From an uncultured Christiangramia sp. (GTDB lineage Bacteria > Bacteroidota > Bacteroidia > Flavobacteriales > Flavobacteriaceae), in the NCBI RefSeq assembly GCF_913046405.1, contig NZ_CAJWRQ010000015.1, positions 1 to 35,963 of the forward strand: a stretch of 35,963 bases of DNA, in the 5' to 3' direction. Shown here piece by piece: positions 16,169 through 23,725 of the stretch. A program made the position numbers and the translations under genes. Position 1 is the first letter of the stretch. Each line of letters opens with the position of its first letter. Below the pieces are notes generated by a model, which ran no database searches, was not told the origin of the DNA, and worked only from the letters and a program-made list of their open reading frames with translations.

Positions 16169-16491
16169 TACTTAACTGTACTTAAAAATTTTTGAAATAA
16201 GGCACCAAGAATTGGTACTTCTCTGGTTTGACCCTGTATTGCTGTAATAATTCCGTAACCCCAAAGTACTATAAAAAACAGGTAGAAAGCTCCTATGATA
16301 AACACCTGGTCAAATAGTCCCATTAGAGCTCCAATAAGGTAAAAGGTGATGTTGATCCCAAATGCCTGCCTTATATGAAAACTAGCAAATTCATTCTTTT
16401 CTTCCATATTCATGAAATAGGCAATTATGGTTCCTACAATAGTGATATAAGAGATAATTGCACTGGTCCTTGCGTTACCTTCTGTTTTCAT
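16168..16491 (-). CDS. Small membrane protein, DUF4870-like
   Basis: 107 aa with three hydrophobic helices: about 11-27 (IISYITIVGTIIAYFMN), 46-64 (INITFYLIGALMGLFDQVF) and 66-85 (IGAFYLFFIVLWGYGIITAI). Between the first two lies EEKNEFASFHIRQAFG, the conserved basic/aromatic segment of DUF4870/Tic20-like small membrane proteins. The function of this group is not known. It sits between the dihydroorotase-like gene (2-bp gap) and the esterase (1-base overlap), so it is translated as part of that operon. Confidence 0.7.
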   Translation of the reverse strand: MKTEGNARTSAIISYITIVGTIIAYFMNMEEKNEFASFHIRQAFGINITFYLIGALMGLFDQVFIIGAFYLFFIVLWGYGIITAIQGQTREVPILGALFQKFLSTVK

Positions 16492-16493
16492 GT

Positions 16494-17747
16494 TTATGAT
16501 CTTAGAATTAATCCTGAATTATTTACAATTCCAACAGCTTTTCCCTTTAATTGACTATCCAGAAAGATGCTGTTCTTAGAAGTAGATAGAATATCGTTCT
16601 TTCCGAAGGTATAGTTTACATCTGGCAGGAATAGACTAAGATTGGCAGGATTACCTTTTTCAAGTTTTGATGTTTCAAGCTTAAAGCGCTCTGTTCCGGA
16701 AGTTAGAAACTTGATGGTTTCTTCAGTAGTAAAAATAGTTTGCAAGGCGCCGAAAGCCGATTCAAGTCCAATAGTACCATACAATGCATTATCAAATTCC
16801 ACTTTTTTATTTTCCACGTCTATTGGATTATGGTCTGAAGTAACCATATCTATAGTGCCGTCTTTCAATCCCTGAATTAGTGCTTCATTATCTACCTGAG
16901 TTCGCAAAGGAGGTAGAACCTTTGTATTGGCATCATAGTTCGATAGCATTTTGTCTGTAAGAAGCAGATTTTGAATCGCCACACTACAGGAAACATCCAG
17001 ACCTTTTTTCTTTGCTTCTCTAATAAGTTTAACCGACTTTGCCGATGAAATTGTAGGAATATGTAGTTTTCCACCAGTATATTCGAGAATATATAGGTCG
17101 CGGATGATCTGAAGTTCTTCAGCTAGATTCGGGATACCTTTTAGGCCAAGGGCAGTACTATGCTCATGCTCGTTCACCATACCGTTAGTCGCAATTCGAT
17201 TTTCCTGAGGATAACTTTGTATTAAAGCGTCAAAATTCTGCGCGTACTGCAAGGCGATCTTAAGAAGATTAGGATTTTTTAAAGGTGATTTGTAATCTCC
17301 AAAACTTATCGCACCGGCCTGTTGCATATCCAGTAATTCGGCCAGATCTATACCTTCACTTTTAATGGTCAGGGCACCAACAGGATAAAGGTTTACCGGG
17401 TGTCCCGAACTTTTAGATTTTACGGCAGATATGGACCCGCTATGGTCAAGTACAGGATTGGTATAAGGATTTAGTGCAACGCCTGTAAATCCTGAGCTTC
17501 CTGCAACTTCGAGTCCGTTTTCAATGGTCTCCCTTTCTTCATAGCCAGGTTCTCCAAAACAAACACTACTATCAAACCATCCTCTGGAAACATGCAAACC
17601 TTCGATCTCTACATGTTTAACATCCTCCTTTAGTATATTTTTCCCAATTTCAGCAATTACTCCATTCTCGATATAGATGTCGGTCGTTTGCCCATTCAAA
17701 GGCGAAGACTCATCAATAATTGTAACCGCTTTTAGAAGTAATTTCAT
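16494..17747 (-). CDS. Dihydroorotase homologue lacking metal ligands (probably non-catalytic)
   Basis: 417 aa with the full class I dihydroorotase layout: N-terminal beta cap (MKLLLKAVTIID), GEPGYEERETIENGLE, LHIPTISSAKSVKLIREAKKKGL, PPLRTQVDNEAL and TSDHNPID. The metal site is gone. The hallmark D-x-HxH-x-R is D59-S-S-V-C-F-G, so both His and the substrate Arg are replaced; the segment that normally reads V(M/Q)H(A/C)ED is IQSYPQEN; and the His of HVST is Thr in PTISS. Only the TSDHNP Asp is kept. Non-catalytic DHOases that scaffold aspartate transcarbamoylase are known in Pseudomonas, so a structural role is possible, but pyrB is not here. It starts in a 4-bp overlap with the BatA-type gene. 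Confidence 0.9.
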   Translation of the reverse strand: MKLLLKAVTIIDESSPLNGQTTDIYIENGVIAEIGKNILKEDVKHVEIEGLHVSRGWFDSSVCFGEPGYEERETIENGLEVAGSSGFTGVALNPYTNPVLDHSGSISAVKSKSSGHPVNLYPVGALTIKSEGIDLAELLDMQQAGAISFGDYKSPLKNPNLLKIALQYAQNFDALIQSYPQENRIATNGMVNEHEHSTALGLKGIPNLAEELQIIRDLYILEYTGGKLHIPTISSAKSVKLIREAKKKGLDVSCSVAIQNLLLTDKMLSNYDANTKVLPPLRTQVDNEALIQGLKDGTIDMVTSDHNPIDVENKKVEFDNALYGTIGLESAFGALQTIFTTEETIKFLTSGTERFKLETSKLEKGNPANLSLFLPDVNYTFGKNDILSTSKNSIFLDSQLKGKAVGIVNNSGLILRS

Positions 17748-19645
17748 TTCAGAAGTTTTAATAATAGCATTTCAATTGCCAGAAATATGATAGCAAAAAT
17801 AATAAACCATTTCCAAAGCGAGCTGCTTTCGTTTCCTGCTTTTACTTCGGAAAAGTATTCTGCTATAGATTCATGATTCTGAACTGAAAATATCTCCGGA
17901 TCTAAGTATTCGAGCTCACTCTCTTTTCTAGGTTCGTTAAAACTCAAATTTGATATGATATTGTCCTGGCTCTTGATTTCATAATTTCCGGCATCCAAAT
18001 TTTCTGAACCAACACTTATGGAAACCCGGTCTGTAAATCTTTGCTGCTGCGGAATAAAATCCAGGTTAACACCGGTAAGATGAAGCACATGATCCTGTTC
18101 AATTTTTGCCGGTATAGATATTTCTTCTAATTCTGATGTTTGGTAATAAAGTTGAGCCGGAGGGAGGCTTTGCAGTCCAATCTGGTATAGAATAGGTACA
18201 ATTAACGGCGAATTCTGAAAATTTGATGTTTGCTGATTTAATGGAGCTGTAAAAATATAGGTATTGGATTTAGAGATAAGAAAAGGATCATTGTTCTGAA
18301 AATTTAGAATACTGTTACCTGAGATATTACTGAAATATCCATCAACTCGGGGATACTCGAAATTTTGAATCTTCTTTTGAAATACATTGTCCAGCAGTGG
18401 ATGATCAAAGTTAATAGTAGCAATCAATTTTTCGCCCTCGCTCCATTCAGGCCTGAATCCCAATTGAAATTTCTTTATAAACCGAATTAATTCAGTTCCG
18501 TTTTTTGAATTTGGAATAAATAGAACACTGGAACCTTTGTTTGAACGTTGTTTGATATTGTTCAGGTTCGCAGCACTTAGTTCACTTACTTCATTTAAAA
18601 TGATCAAACTAGCCTGCTGAATATTGGTATATTCAATTTTATTCGCTTCGCTTCTTATTAGATTAAATTCAGGTTTAGTATATAATCTTTGTAGAAAATT
18701 AGAATCCTCATCAGAAATAGCGAGAACATTGATTGGGGTTTGTTCAGAAATACTGAAGTAGAGGATATTATCATATTCCAAGCCCTCATCGTCTATTACA
18801 ACTTTTCCGTTGGGGATGGTTTGTGATGGTATGGAAAATATTGTACTGATATTGGCGTTTTTGGCATCGATTGTTTTCCTGCTTAGGAGTTGAGATCCGT
18901 CATACATGGATATAATTAAACCATCTTTTTTTAAATTTCCGGATAATAGAACTTCAATATCAAGAATTCCTGCCTTGGAATTTACCAGATAAAGAGAATC
19001 AATCTTTAAATTCCGGGTACTTTCAGGGGTTAGTTTTATACTACTAATATTTTTGTAAGGAACGTCTATTTCCTTTTGACTAACAAATATTTTCTGAAAA
19101 TCTGAAATTAGCAGCAGATTTGAAGAATCAATTTCGCGAAGTTGCTGGGTTTTCAACAGAACACTTTTCAGGTCCAATTGTTTTGAGGTATATTTTATCT
19201 CCTGAAGTATACCTTTTAATTCATTACCAGACTTTTTAGGATAAAAGGCATCATTTGTGACCAGACTATATTCTGAAGTAACATCGAGATTTTCAAGAAG
19301 CTGGTTTCTGGCTATTTGCAGGAGTTCGTCATCTTGATTCTTAAGTTGCATACTATAAGAATTATCCAGGTAAATGATCAAATTTTTAGTGGAGCCTCCA
19401 GATTCTGCGGGAAAATAGGGTTTGGCAAAAGCAATTATTAGAAAGCCTAGCAGAAACAATCTGGAGAAAAGAACCAGAAACTTTTTTAGCTGAGAGCTTT
19501 TCCGCGTCTGCTGAACGACTCGTTTTAAGAATTTAACGTTGGTGAAGTCTTCCTTCTGAAATCTGCGTAGTTTGAAAAGGTGAACCAGAATAGGAATTAT
19601 AAGCAAAAACAGTGCATACAGTAATTCCGGATGTTCAAATTGCAT
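17744..19645 (-). CDS. BatA-type membrane protein with N-terminal double-TM and VWA-like domain
   Basis: 633 aa. MQFEHPELLYALFLLIIPILVHLFKLRRF is the classic opening of BatA/aerotolerance-type proteins, followed by a second helix at about 55-77. A VWA-like domain then begins with LIIYLDNSYSM (DxSxS metal-site motif, close to residue 90). A long extracytoplasmic region follows with beta-rich repeats and a final helix (WKWFIIFAIIFLAIEMLLLKLL). Such proteins form part of the Bat-like complexes of Bacteroidota with MoxR ATPases, of unclear role; no moxR is nearby. I chose ATG 19645 because it begins the conserved opening; an in-frame TTG at 19666 would add seven residues. It is the first gene of a four-gene operon. 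Confidence 0.85.
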   Translation of the reverse strand: MQFEHPELLYALFLLIIPILVHLFKLRRFQKEDFTNVKFLKRVVQQTRKSSQLKKFLVLFSRLFLLGFLIIAFAKPYFPAESGGSTKNLIIYLDNSYSMQLKNQDDELLQIARNQLLENLDVTSEYSLVTNDAFYPKKSGNELKGILQEIKYTSKQLDLKSVLLKTQQLREIDSSNLLLISDFQKIFVSQKEIDVPYKNISSIKLTPESTRNLKIDSLYLVNSKAGILDIEVLLSGNLKKDGLIISMYDGSQLLSRKTIDAKNANISTIFSIPSQTIPNGKVVIDDEGLEYDNILYFSISEQTPINVLAISDEDSNFLQRLYTKPEFNLIRSEANKIEYTNIQQASLIILNEVSELSAANLNNIKQRSNKGSSVLFIPNSKNGTELIRFIKKFQLGFRPEWSEGEKLIATINFDHPLLDNVFQKKIQNFEYPRVDGYFSNISGNSILNFQNNDPFLISKSNTYIFTAPLNQQTSNFQNSPLIVPILYQIGLQSLPPAQLYYQTSELEEISIPAKIEQDHVLHLTGVNLDFIPQQQRFTDRVSISVGSENLDAGNYEIKSQDNIISNLSFNEPRKESELEYLDPEIFSVQNHESIAEYFSEVKAGNESSSLWKWFIIFAIIFLAIEMLLLKLLK

Positions 19646-19689
19646 AGAAACAAAGCTGTTTTCCAAATATAGCTAAAGACTCAGAAGTT

Positions 19690-20892
19690 TTAGTGTCGGG
19701 GAACGCTAAATTTAAAATTACTTCCTTCACCTTCGGTAGATGAAATACTCACTTTCCCATGCATGGATTCCACTAACTTCTTCACTGTAGCAAGCCCAAT
19801 TCCACTACCTACATTTCCATCGCGGTCGGCGGTATCGAGCGTAGCAAATAATTCAAAGATCTTTTCAAATCTTTCCGCAGGAATTCCGTTTCCATTATCT
19901 ATAACTTCAAAGTAGTAAAATTCTTCTTCCGGAGTGAATTCGATCCTGACTTTTCTTATATCCTTATCATTATACTTCAGTGCATTACTAATCAAATTCA
20001 TAAAGACCTGTGTGAGCGCCGCTTTGTTAACAGCGGTCAACTCTATATCTTCTGGGTAACTGATCTCAATATTGTTGGAAACCGTATAAAGATCTACGAT
20101 AGGCTTTAAAAGCTTGCCTAAATTTACATTAGAAGCTTCTTTTTTGATGACATGATCACTGCGATAAAAGCTTAAGATACCATCAATATAATTCCGCAGA
20201 GAATAAGAGGCTTCAACCAGAAATTGCAGGTATTGGTTCGTTTCTTCATCGAATTTCTCCTTGTTTTCATCTTTAAGCAATTCACTGAGTGATATGATAT
20301 TCGCAAGGGGAGATTTTAGATCATGCGATACCAGGCTCGCGAATTTCTCTAACTCCTTATACTTTTCTTCCAGTTTATTCTGAACAGTAAAAAGTTTCCG
20401 TTTCTGCTTTCTTGATTCAAATAACTTTAAGGCTTGTTTTGATAAGGCTAACAGCGCTTTTTCCTGCATGGAACTAAGCTCTTTTTCGAAGGTATCGAAA
20501 ATACAGAATACCGCTATAGCATAACCATCAGGATTATATAATGGGACACCGGCATAGAAACTGTATTCAGTAGCATACATCCCTGTTGCCGACTCAAATA
20601 TTTCGGGATCTTCTGAACGCTTAAGACAGAGAATAGGAGTTTTACTTTTGATCGTGAGATCACAGAAAGAGTGTTCTCGCTCGATCTCACTAATTTCGGT
20701 TCCATGTACAGATTTGTTCCAGATACGATCCCGATCAACGATGTTTATTTTGGCAACCGAAACCTCGCAGGCGACTGTGGCCAGGAATGTAAGATTATCA
20801 TAATCTTCGTCTGGTCCCGTATTTACAATTTGATATTCCTTTAAAGCGGCTCGCCTTAATTTCTCATTAAAAGTGCCTGAATTTTTCTGCAT
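19690..20892 (-). CDS. GAF-domain sensor histidine kinase (second of a tandem pair)
   Basis: 400 aa, no membrane helix, so a cytoplasmic sensor. The N-terminal GAF domain covers about 25-160 (VAKINIVDRDRIWNKS, HSFCDLTI, YSFYAGVPLYNPDGYAI). A coiled linker leads to HisKA with phospho-acceptor His190 in SHDLKSPLAN, then HATPase_c: N-box NLISNALKYND, G1 DNGNGIP, F-box, G2 GSGIGLATVKK. It should autophosphorylate in response to a ligand or redox cue sensed by GAF; the cue is unknown. The neighbouring 405-aa kinase is a clear paralogue (same N-terminal opening, GAF and HisKA layout). No response regulator is adjacent. A 26-bp palindrome lies 21 bp upstream of the start. Confidence 0.93.
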   Translation of the reverse strand: MQKNSGTFNEKLRRAALKEYQIVNTGPDEDYDNLTFLATVACEVSVAKINIVDRDRIWNKSVHGTEISEIEREHSFCDLTIKSKTPILCLKRSEDPEIFESATGMYATEYSFYAGVPLYNPDGYAIAVFCIFDTFEKELSSMQEKALLALSKQALKLFESRKQKRKLFTVQNKLEEKYKELEKFASLVSHDLKSPLANIISLSELLKDENKEKFDEETNQYLQFLVEASYSLRNYIDGILSFYRSDHVIKKEASNVNLGKLLKPIVDLYTVSNNIEISYPEDIELTAVNKAALTQVFMNLISNALKYNDKDIRKVRIEFTPEEEFYYFEVIDNGNGIPAERFEKIFELFATLDTADRDGNVGSGIGLATVKKLVESMHGKVSISSTEGEGSNFKFSVPRH

Positions 20893-20913
20893 TTCCCCTT
20901 ACATTCTTGATTT

Positions 20914-20939
20914 AAAGTTATTTAAATTTAAATAACTTT
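20914..20939. repeat. perfect 26-bp palindrome between the two kinase genes
   Basis: Half-site AAAGTTATTTAAA (20914-20926) is followed directly by its exact reverse complement (20927-20939) with no spacer. It lies in the 61-bp gap before the second kinase gene, 21 bp upstream of its ATG. A zero-spacer 13+13 palindrome suits a dimeric repressor or activator site. A terminator is unlikely: one G-C pair per arm and no T-run on its own. Confidence 0.8.
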
Positions 20940-20953
20940 TTCAGAATAAAAGC

Positions 20954-22171
20954 TTAAACCGGGATATTATGTCGTAAAACGCTGAACTCGAATACAGTAC
21001 CTCTATTTTCTTCAGAATTAACCGTAATAGAACCTCCAAGACTGTTTACCAGCTTTTTCACTGTGGAAAGTCCAATTCCATGACCTTTCTTACCTCTACG
21101 ATCCTGTTTTGCCACCGTAGTAAAAAGATCGAAGATTTTAGATTGCTGTTCCTGTGCGATACCTATCCCATTGTCACTAATTTTGAAATTGAAAAAGTGT
21201 TCGTTTTCTGTACAATCAATATCGATCACTATTTTTTCCTGATCATTGTATTTAAGACTATTATTAATCAAATTCATGAAGATCTGCCCTAAAGCTGAGG
21301 CATTTCCATCAATCAATAGATTATTATCGGGTAGATTGATCTCACAGTTATCCGCGATCTGGAGAAGATCTATAATGTCCTCCAGCATATCGTTCAAAAA
21401 GAATTCTTTTACACTATTGTCACTATGGTGTTCGTTGGAATAATGATCAAGTAAGCCGTTGATATAGTCACTTAGAGTAAGCCCGGAATCCTTAAGGTAA
21501 GAGATATATTTCGCTCCTTCTTCACCTAATTTCACAGCATACTTTGCTTTGAGAACATCTGCAGTAATGATCATATTTGCAAGAGGCATCTTAAGGTCAT
21601 GAGATACAGTGCTCGCAAATTGTTGCAATACCTTATAGCTTTCATCAAGCTCTTCTTTCATTTTTTCAAGCACACTGTTGGCTCTGCGCGTTTCCAGTAA
21701 AAGCTCCACCTGTTTCCCTAAAGATTTCAACGCCATTTTCTGTTCTTCGTCCAGATGATGCTCTTTGGAATCATAAACACAAAGCGTTCCCATAGGATAG
21801 CCTTTTGGATCCAGAAGTGAAATACCTGCGTAGTAATTAATAGGTGTATCTGCAGTAACGAAAGGATTATCAAAAAAGCGTTTATCCTTAGACGCATTTG
21901 GAACTTCCAGTAAATTCTCAGGATCTGTAATGGTATGACCACAAAAGGAAACATCTCGAGTGGAACCTTTCAAATCTGTTCCATAACTGGATTTGAAAAA
22001 ATTACGATCGGCATCGATCATATTTACCACCGCGATTGGCGTTTTACATATATAACTAGCGAGCCTGGTAATATTATCATAAGCCTCTTCCGGAAGAGTA
22101 TCCATTATGTTGAGTTCTCGCAGAGACTCAAGTCTTTGAAGTTCATTCACTGGCTTTTCCGGAGTTATCAT
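20954..22171 (-). CDS. GAF-domain sensor histidine kinase (first of a tandem pair)
   Basis: 405 aa, soluble. GAF domain at about 25-165, with the better-kept family motifs IAVVNMIDADRNFFKSSYG, SFCGHTI, INYYAGISLLDPKGYPMGTLCV. HisKA carries His191 in SHDLKMPLAN; HATPase_c has N-box NLINNSLKYND, G1 DNGIGIA and G2 GHGIGLSTVKK. GAF proteins with this CGHTI...YYAG pattern are common as orphan kinases in Bacteroidota. The similarity to the downstream kinase in every block points to a tandem duplication followed by divergence. The downstream copy has CDLTI in place of CGHTI and less typical GAF residues, so the two may sense different cues. No phospho-acceptor partner is visible in the window. Confidence 0.94.
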   Translation of the reverse strand: MITPEKPVNELQRLESLRELNIMDTLPEEAYDNITRLASYICKTPIAVVNMIDADRNFFKSSYGTDLKGSTRDVSFCGHTITDPENLLEVPNASKDKRFFDNPFVTADTPINYYAGISLLDPKGYPMGTLCVYDSKEHHLDEEQKMALKSLGKQVELLLETRRANSVLEKMKEELDESYKVLQQFASTVSHDLKMPLANMIITADVLKAKYAVKLGEEGAKYISYLKDSGLTLSDYINGLLDHYSNEHHSDNSVKEFFLNDMLEDIIDLLQIADNCEINLPDNNLLIDGNASALGQIFMNLINNSLKYNDQEKIVIDIDCTENEHFFNFKISDNGIGIAQEQQSKIFDLFTTVAKQDRRGKKGHGIGLSTVKKLVNSLGGSITVNSEENRGTVFEFSVLRHNIPV

Positions 22172-22226
22172 ATAAGCATGCTGTTTTTAGGTTCAAAGAA
22201 AGATAAATATACTGATGTTAAAAATA

Positions 22227-22997
22227 CTAAAACCGATCTTTTTCATAAACACCCAGACCAAAGAGTGCAAAATCATATTTAACGGGATCCAAGGGATCCA
22301 TTTTTCTCAATTCCAAGTCGAGCTCTTTTACTGCTTTAGCATCATTCGCTTTCCTGTGCAAAATTCCGAGTTTCCTTGCAATGTTACCAGAATGAACGTC
22401 TAAAGGACAGCTAAGTTTTGCTGCAGGAATGGTTTCCCAAATGCCAAAATCCACGCCATGCTTATCCTTCCTGATCATCCAGCGCAAATACATATTAATT
22501 CTTTTTGCTGCTGAATTTTTCAGCGGATCACTTACATGTTTCTCGGTTCTTATCTGGTGAGCTAATTCGAAAAAGATCTTTTTTAGTTCATGGATGGCAT
22601 TCTGAAGATCGGTTTCAGTTTGATATTTGATAAAAATATCTTCTAGTCCGCCATGCTCAAGATAAATATTCCGAAGTGCTTTTAGAAAATACTTTAGATC
22701 ATTCGCATTGAAGGTGCGATGAACAAAACCTTCGAATCTTTCAAGATCCTGGTCTGAATGATTTAAAATAAAATCATAGGGCGAATGATCCATTAATTTC
22801 ATCATCTTGTTAGCATTTTTTAAAATGCTTTTACGGTTTCCCCAGGCAATGGTTGCTGCCAGAAAACCCGAAATCTCAATATCTTCCTTCTTCTGAAATA
22901 AATGCGGTATACTAACCGGGTCCTCCGCAATGAATGCTGGTGTGTTGTACTGAGCCGTTTTAAAATCAAGAAATTCTTTTAATTCTGACTTTTTCAA
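22227..22997 (-). CDS. TIGR02757 family protein
   Basis: 256 aa. Matches the family by [64 protein letters not shown] and the final [28 protein letters not shown]...[15 protein letters not shown]. The late pattern (LDVH-G-ARKLG...[10 protein letters not shown]) resembles a helix-hairpin-helix DNA glycosylase (HhH-GPD) end, which hints at a DNA-binding or base-excision role, but this is not established. The start is TTG 22997, giving a 4-bp overlap with the stop of the upstream lolD gene, which decides it. Confidence 0.88.
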   Translation of the reverse strand: MKKSELKEFLDFKTAQYNTPAFIAEDPVSIPHLFQKKEDIEISGFLAATIAWGNRKSILKNANKMMKLMDHSPYDFILNHSDQDLERFEGFVHRTFNANDLKYFLKALRNIYLEHGGLEDIFIKYQTETDLQNAIHELKKIFFELAHQIRTEKHVSDPLKNSAAKRINMYLRWMIRKDKHGVDFGIWETIPAAKLSCPLDVHSGNIARKLGILHRKANDAKAVKELDLELRKMDPLDPVKYDFALFGLGVYEKDRF

Positions 22998-23674
22998 ATA
23001 CTGGTTTTTATTTCAGGAGCAATTTTACCGTCTACCATCGTAAGTTTTCTATCTGCCATATTCGCCAGTTCTTCATTATGCGTAACAATCACAAAAGTTT
23101 GATCAAATTCATCTCTGAGCCTGAAAAATAACTGGTGAAGATTTTCCGCAGATTCTGAATCCAGGTTGCCTGATGGTTCATCTGCAAAGATCACTGCAGG
23201 ATTGTTAATAAGACTTCTGGCTACCGCGATTCTCTGTTGTTCTCCGCCACTCAATTCTCCAGGTTTATGAGAAGCCCTGTTTGTAAGACCAAGAAATTCA
23301 AGTAATTCCATAGCGCGGTCTTCAGCCTCCTTTTTTGGAGTTTTATGGATAAATGCTGGAATGCAAATATTTTCCAATGCTGTAAATTCTGGAAGCAACT
23401 GGTGAAACTGAAAAATGAATCCTATATGCTTGTTTCTGAATTTAGAAAGTTCTCTGGATTTGAGTCCATAGATATCAGTTCCATTAATAAGAAGTTCTGA
23501 GTTTTTATCTTTTCCCGGTTTGTCCAGAGTCCCCAGGATTTGCAATAATGTGGTTTTTCCAGCACCTGAAGCTCCAACGATCGAAACGATTTCTTTCTTC
23601 TTGATATGCAGGTCTACCGACTTTAATACGTGCAGATCCCCGTAATATTTATGTATGTTCTTTGCGATTATCAT
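22994..23674 (-). CDS. lolD: LolD-like ABC transporter ATP-binding protein
   Basis: 226 aa. Walker A GASGAGKT at 34-41, Q-loop [16 protein letters not shown] at about 87-102, signature LSGGEQQR at 141-148, Walker [14 protein letters not shown] at 161-173 and switch His in IVTHNEELA. The GNLDS after Walker B and the [13 protein letters not shown] pattern are typical of the LolD/MacB group. LolD energises release of outer-membrane lipoproteins from the inner membrane to LolA; the permease (LolC/E type) is not in the window, so a related exporter cannot be excluded. It precedes TIGR02757 with a 4-bp overlap. Confidence 0.85.
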   Translation of the reverse strand: MIIAKNIHKYYGDLHVLKSVDLHIKKKEIVSIVGASGAGKTTLLQILGTLDKPGKDKNSELLINGTDIYGLKSRELSKFRNKHIGFIFQFHQLLPEFTALENICIPAFIHKTPKKEAEDRAMELLEFLGLTNRASHKPGELSGGEQQRIAVARSLINNPAVIFADEPSGNLDSESAENLHQLFFRLRDEFDQTFVIVTHNEELANMADRKLTMVDGKIAPEIKTSI

Positions 23675-23725
23675 GAATGCGAAATAAACATTCCGAAATT
23701 AGCCAAATTACACGCATTCCCCAAG

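Noticed and set aside
16494-17747. Functional PyrC
   Set aside because: All His metal ligands that I can align are replaced, so an active zinc site is not possible by the known mechanism.
20914-20939. Terminator for the first kinase gene
   Set aside because: The arms have one G-C pair each and no separate T-run follows, so it would be a weak terminator; an operator is more plausible.
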